Shown here in pieces: positions 62,276-64,000 of a DNA stretch of 64,000 nucleotides. Both the position numbers and the translations under genes were made by a program. The notes beneath the pieces were generated by a model. The model saw nothing but the letters and a program-made list of their open reading frames with translations, was not told the origin of the DNA and made no database searches. Source of the stretch: Mytilus edulis (taxonomy: Eukaryota; Mollusca; Bivalvia; Mytilida; Mytilidae); the NCBI RefSeq assembly GCF_963676685.1, contig NC_092345.1, positions 72,901,960 to 72,965,959 on the forward strand. The letters run 5' to 3'. Position 1 is the stretch's first letter; each line of letters begins with the position of its first letter.

Positions 62276-64000
62276 ACATCATTTTCATGGTTCATTGGTT
62301 TATGTAATGTTGTCAGTTTTTCATTAATAAGTAATAGGTTAAGTATATTTGGTTTATTATATGATTGTAGGTTAATTTTGTCTGACCTTCAACTAATTTT
62401 CATCATTCATTCATAATTGATCTATGTGAAGTTTTTAAGATGAGATAAGTTTATCAGATAATATAAGTAAAATATAAACTATATTTTTAAGATATAAATC
62501 TGATTTTGATGTATACATGTCCTTCTGACCACATTAATTGTACAATTAATGTTTTGTGATTGAGTGATTGACTCTGCTTCTATTATTTATGACTCTCACA
62601 ATAAGGTTGAGTCAATATAGCAGGTGACTGTTTGTCTTACAGTGTTAATTTCAATATTAAAATGAATGTTATTTGATTGTTTATTCAAGCATAGTTTAAA
62701 AGTAACATGTTTAAAATATTTGATGACTGCATCTCTACATTTTTTCAACATAACACTTTTAAGATATTCAACAATTGCATCTCTACATCTTTTTCAACAT
62801 TATTTACATACATAAAATAACTTACCACAAAAATGTATACACATTATTTATTTTTTTTATATTAATTGCTTAAAATGCAACATAAGAATGCATGTAAAGT
62901 TACAGTGGCTTTGTAAATCAATAACTGTTTGTCCAAATAACATGACTTCTTTCTCATAATATTTTAGTCAGAAAAATGACTCAATCAATGGGCAAGATAT
63001 AAACTAAATTCTATAAAACACAAATAAACTATAGATTCCAAAATCTTGCAAATTAACATTTAAAACATGTACACCAACAGTAATTTCAACCATACTAACT
63101 TTTAATCAATAGTGTGGTAACAACATAATTCAAACTGAAAAAAATATTCAATTAACTGCTGAGAGTTTCTGAAATAGAAGTTTCTAAAACCCTTTCACTT
63201 GTCAAAATATCTCAACATTAAGCAAATTCATTAAAATAAATCAAGTAAATCTGATATTCCAGTATCACATCTATTCGTCTTGCATCCAAAAGCAGAATCC
63301 ATATTACCAGTATGGAAAAATCCCTAAAATAGAGAAAGCATGTGATCTACACAATAAAATCTTAACCCCCTTAAAAACAAATAAGTTATATGGTCATAAT
63401 GGAGTGTTATCAATTGTCTGTCTACAATGACAACTATCTCAGAAGTTCTATGTTAACATAACATTGTTTCAAAATTAATACTTAAAACTTAAAGCAAAAT
63501 ATTTGTAACATTGGATGTCATTAATATTTTTCTTTAAGTTATTTTCAAACAACATACATGTATATATCACAGGCAAGGCATAGAATACATTTTTTAACAT
63601 AGATGCATACTTGTAGTTGTATTTTTTTTAGAGTTATCTGCCTTAGTTAAGTCGGTAACTAATGTGAAAATTAAAAGTATATTGAACACTTTTCAAAATA
63701 CAATATGAGGTTTAATTATATTTCCTATCACTGCCTTCACACGTCACATCATGGTTATACATAGTTCCATAATCTAAATAATTTCATCACATACAGTAAA
63801 TTCTGTCAAAATGCCACGACTTATTAAAGCTTTAAAGAAACCATATTTATCTTCATTCAAAACCGAAACTGATCATTTTCTGACTGTTAACTCTTTAAAA
63901 TAGCTGTCTGATGAGAAACAAAAATTACAATTTATTATCTTTTTCCCCATTTTATTGCTCCATCTCCAATATTAAAGTATGTCTTTAAAATATGTCTAGC
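62276..64000. other. Intergenic DNA to the window end
   Basis: 62280-62420 continues the ~170-bp repeat. From about 62700 on the sequence is AT-rich with several TTTATT stretches that could be minus-strand polyadenylation signals of a gene beyond the window, but no exon is visible. Confidence 0.5.

Noticed and set aside
61949..62327. Repeat-rich ORFs of 82-121 codons on both strands (periodic protein)
   Set aside because: They only reflect a 27-bp minisatellite whose unit has no stop codon; no independent coding evidence.

Overview
The window is AT-rich animal nuclear DNA: genes are split into short exons with GT/AG introns, and most of the rest is layered transposable elements. The repeats (roughly 170-bp units carrying TGACCTTGACCTCATTTTC, long tandem modules opening with GCGTCCGTCGTC-like runs, and a dispersed repeat containing AATGAGACAACTCTCCATCC) are ones I associate with bivalve molluscs, especially mussels. 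The species call is inference.

Layout. 1-5900: a tandem ~170-bp repeat array interrupted by two DNA transposons, element A (526-3867) and a PIF/Harbinger-like element (4270-5608, TTA target duplication). 6225-24665: a 5'-truncated non-LTR retrotransposon whose reverse-transcriptase ORF is cut in two by element B, a 16.2-kb DNA transposon at 8096-24283. Joining the two flanks of element B across one copy of its TA target duplication restores the retrotransposon reading frame exactly, so both ends are known to the base. Inside element B are a TATA-box promoter with an ATG-free leader exon, a Tnp2-like transposase gene (14000-16064, one frameshift), an intact nine-exon gene for a 461-residue DUF4806-like protein (16712-23051), and later insertions, including a 3-kb Mutator-like element that itself carries a 2.2-kb composite-looking unit.

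25366 to about 59400: a single host gene, the bivalve orthologue of TMEM245 (AI-2E-transporter-like multipass membrane protein). Fifteen coding exons join in consistent phase (878 codons), with alternative candidate terminal exons and a probable polyadenylation site near 59400. Its introns hold hairpin elements, pearl/HINE-like elements and two tandem arrays seeded by the edges of its own exons. 59416-64000: no gene seen, only tandem repeats and a 27-bp minisatellite.

Main discovery candidate: elements A and B are a large and a small member of one transposon group. They share CCC...GGG ends, 2-bp (AT/TA) target duplications and subterminal arrays of short motifs built on AACGTT. Element B has one upstream promoter, a transposase and a second gene, both of whose start codons sit immediately after splice acceptors. 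This resembles the plant En/Spm layout (TnpD and TnpA from one promoter), with the DUF4806 protein in the position of TnpA. Element A looks like a deletion derivative that keeps a leader exon and a last exon of a related DUF4806-type gene.
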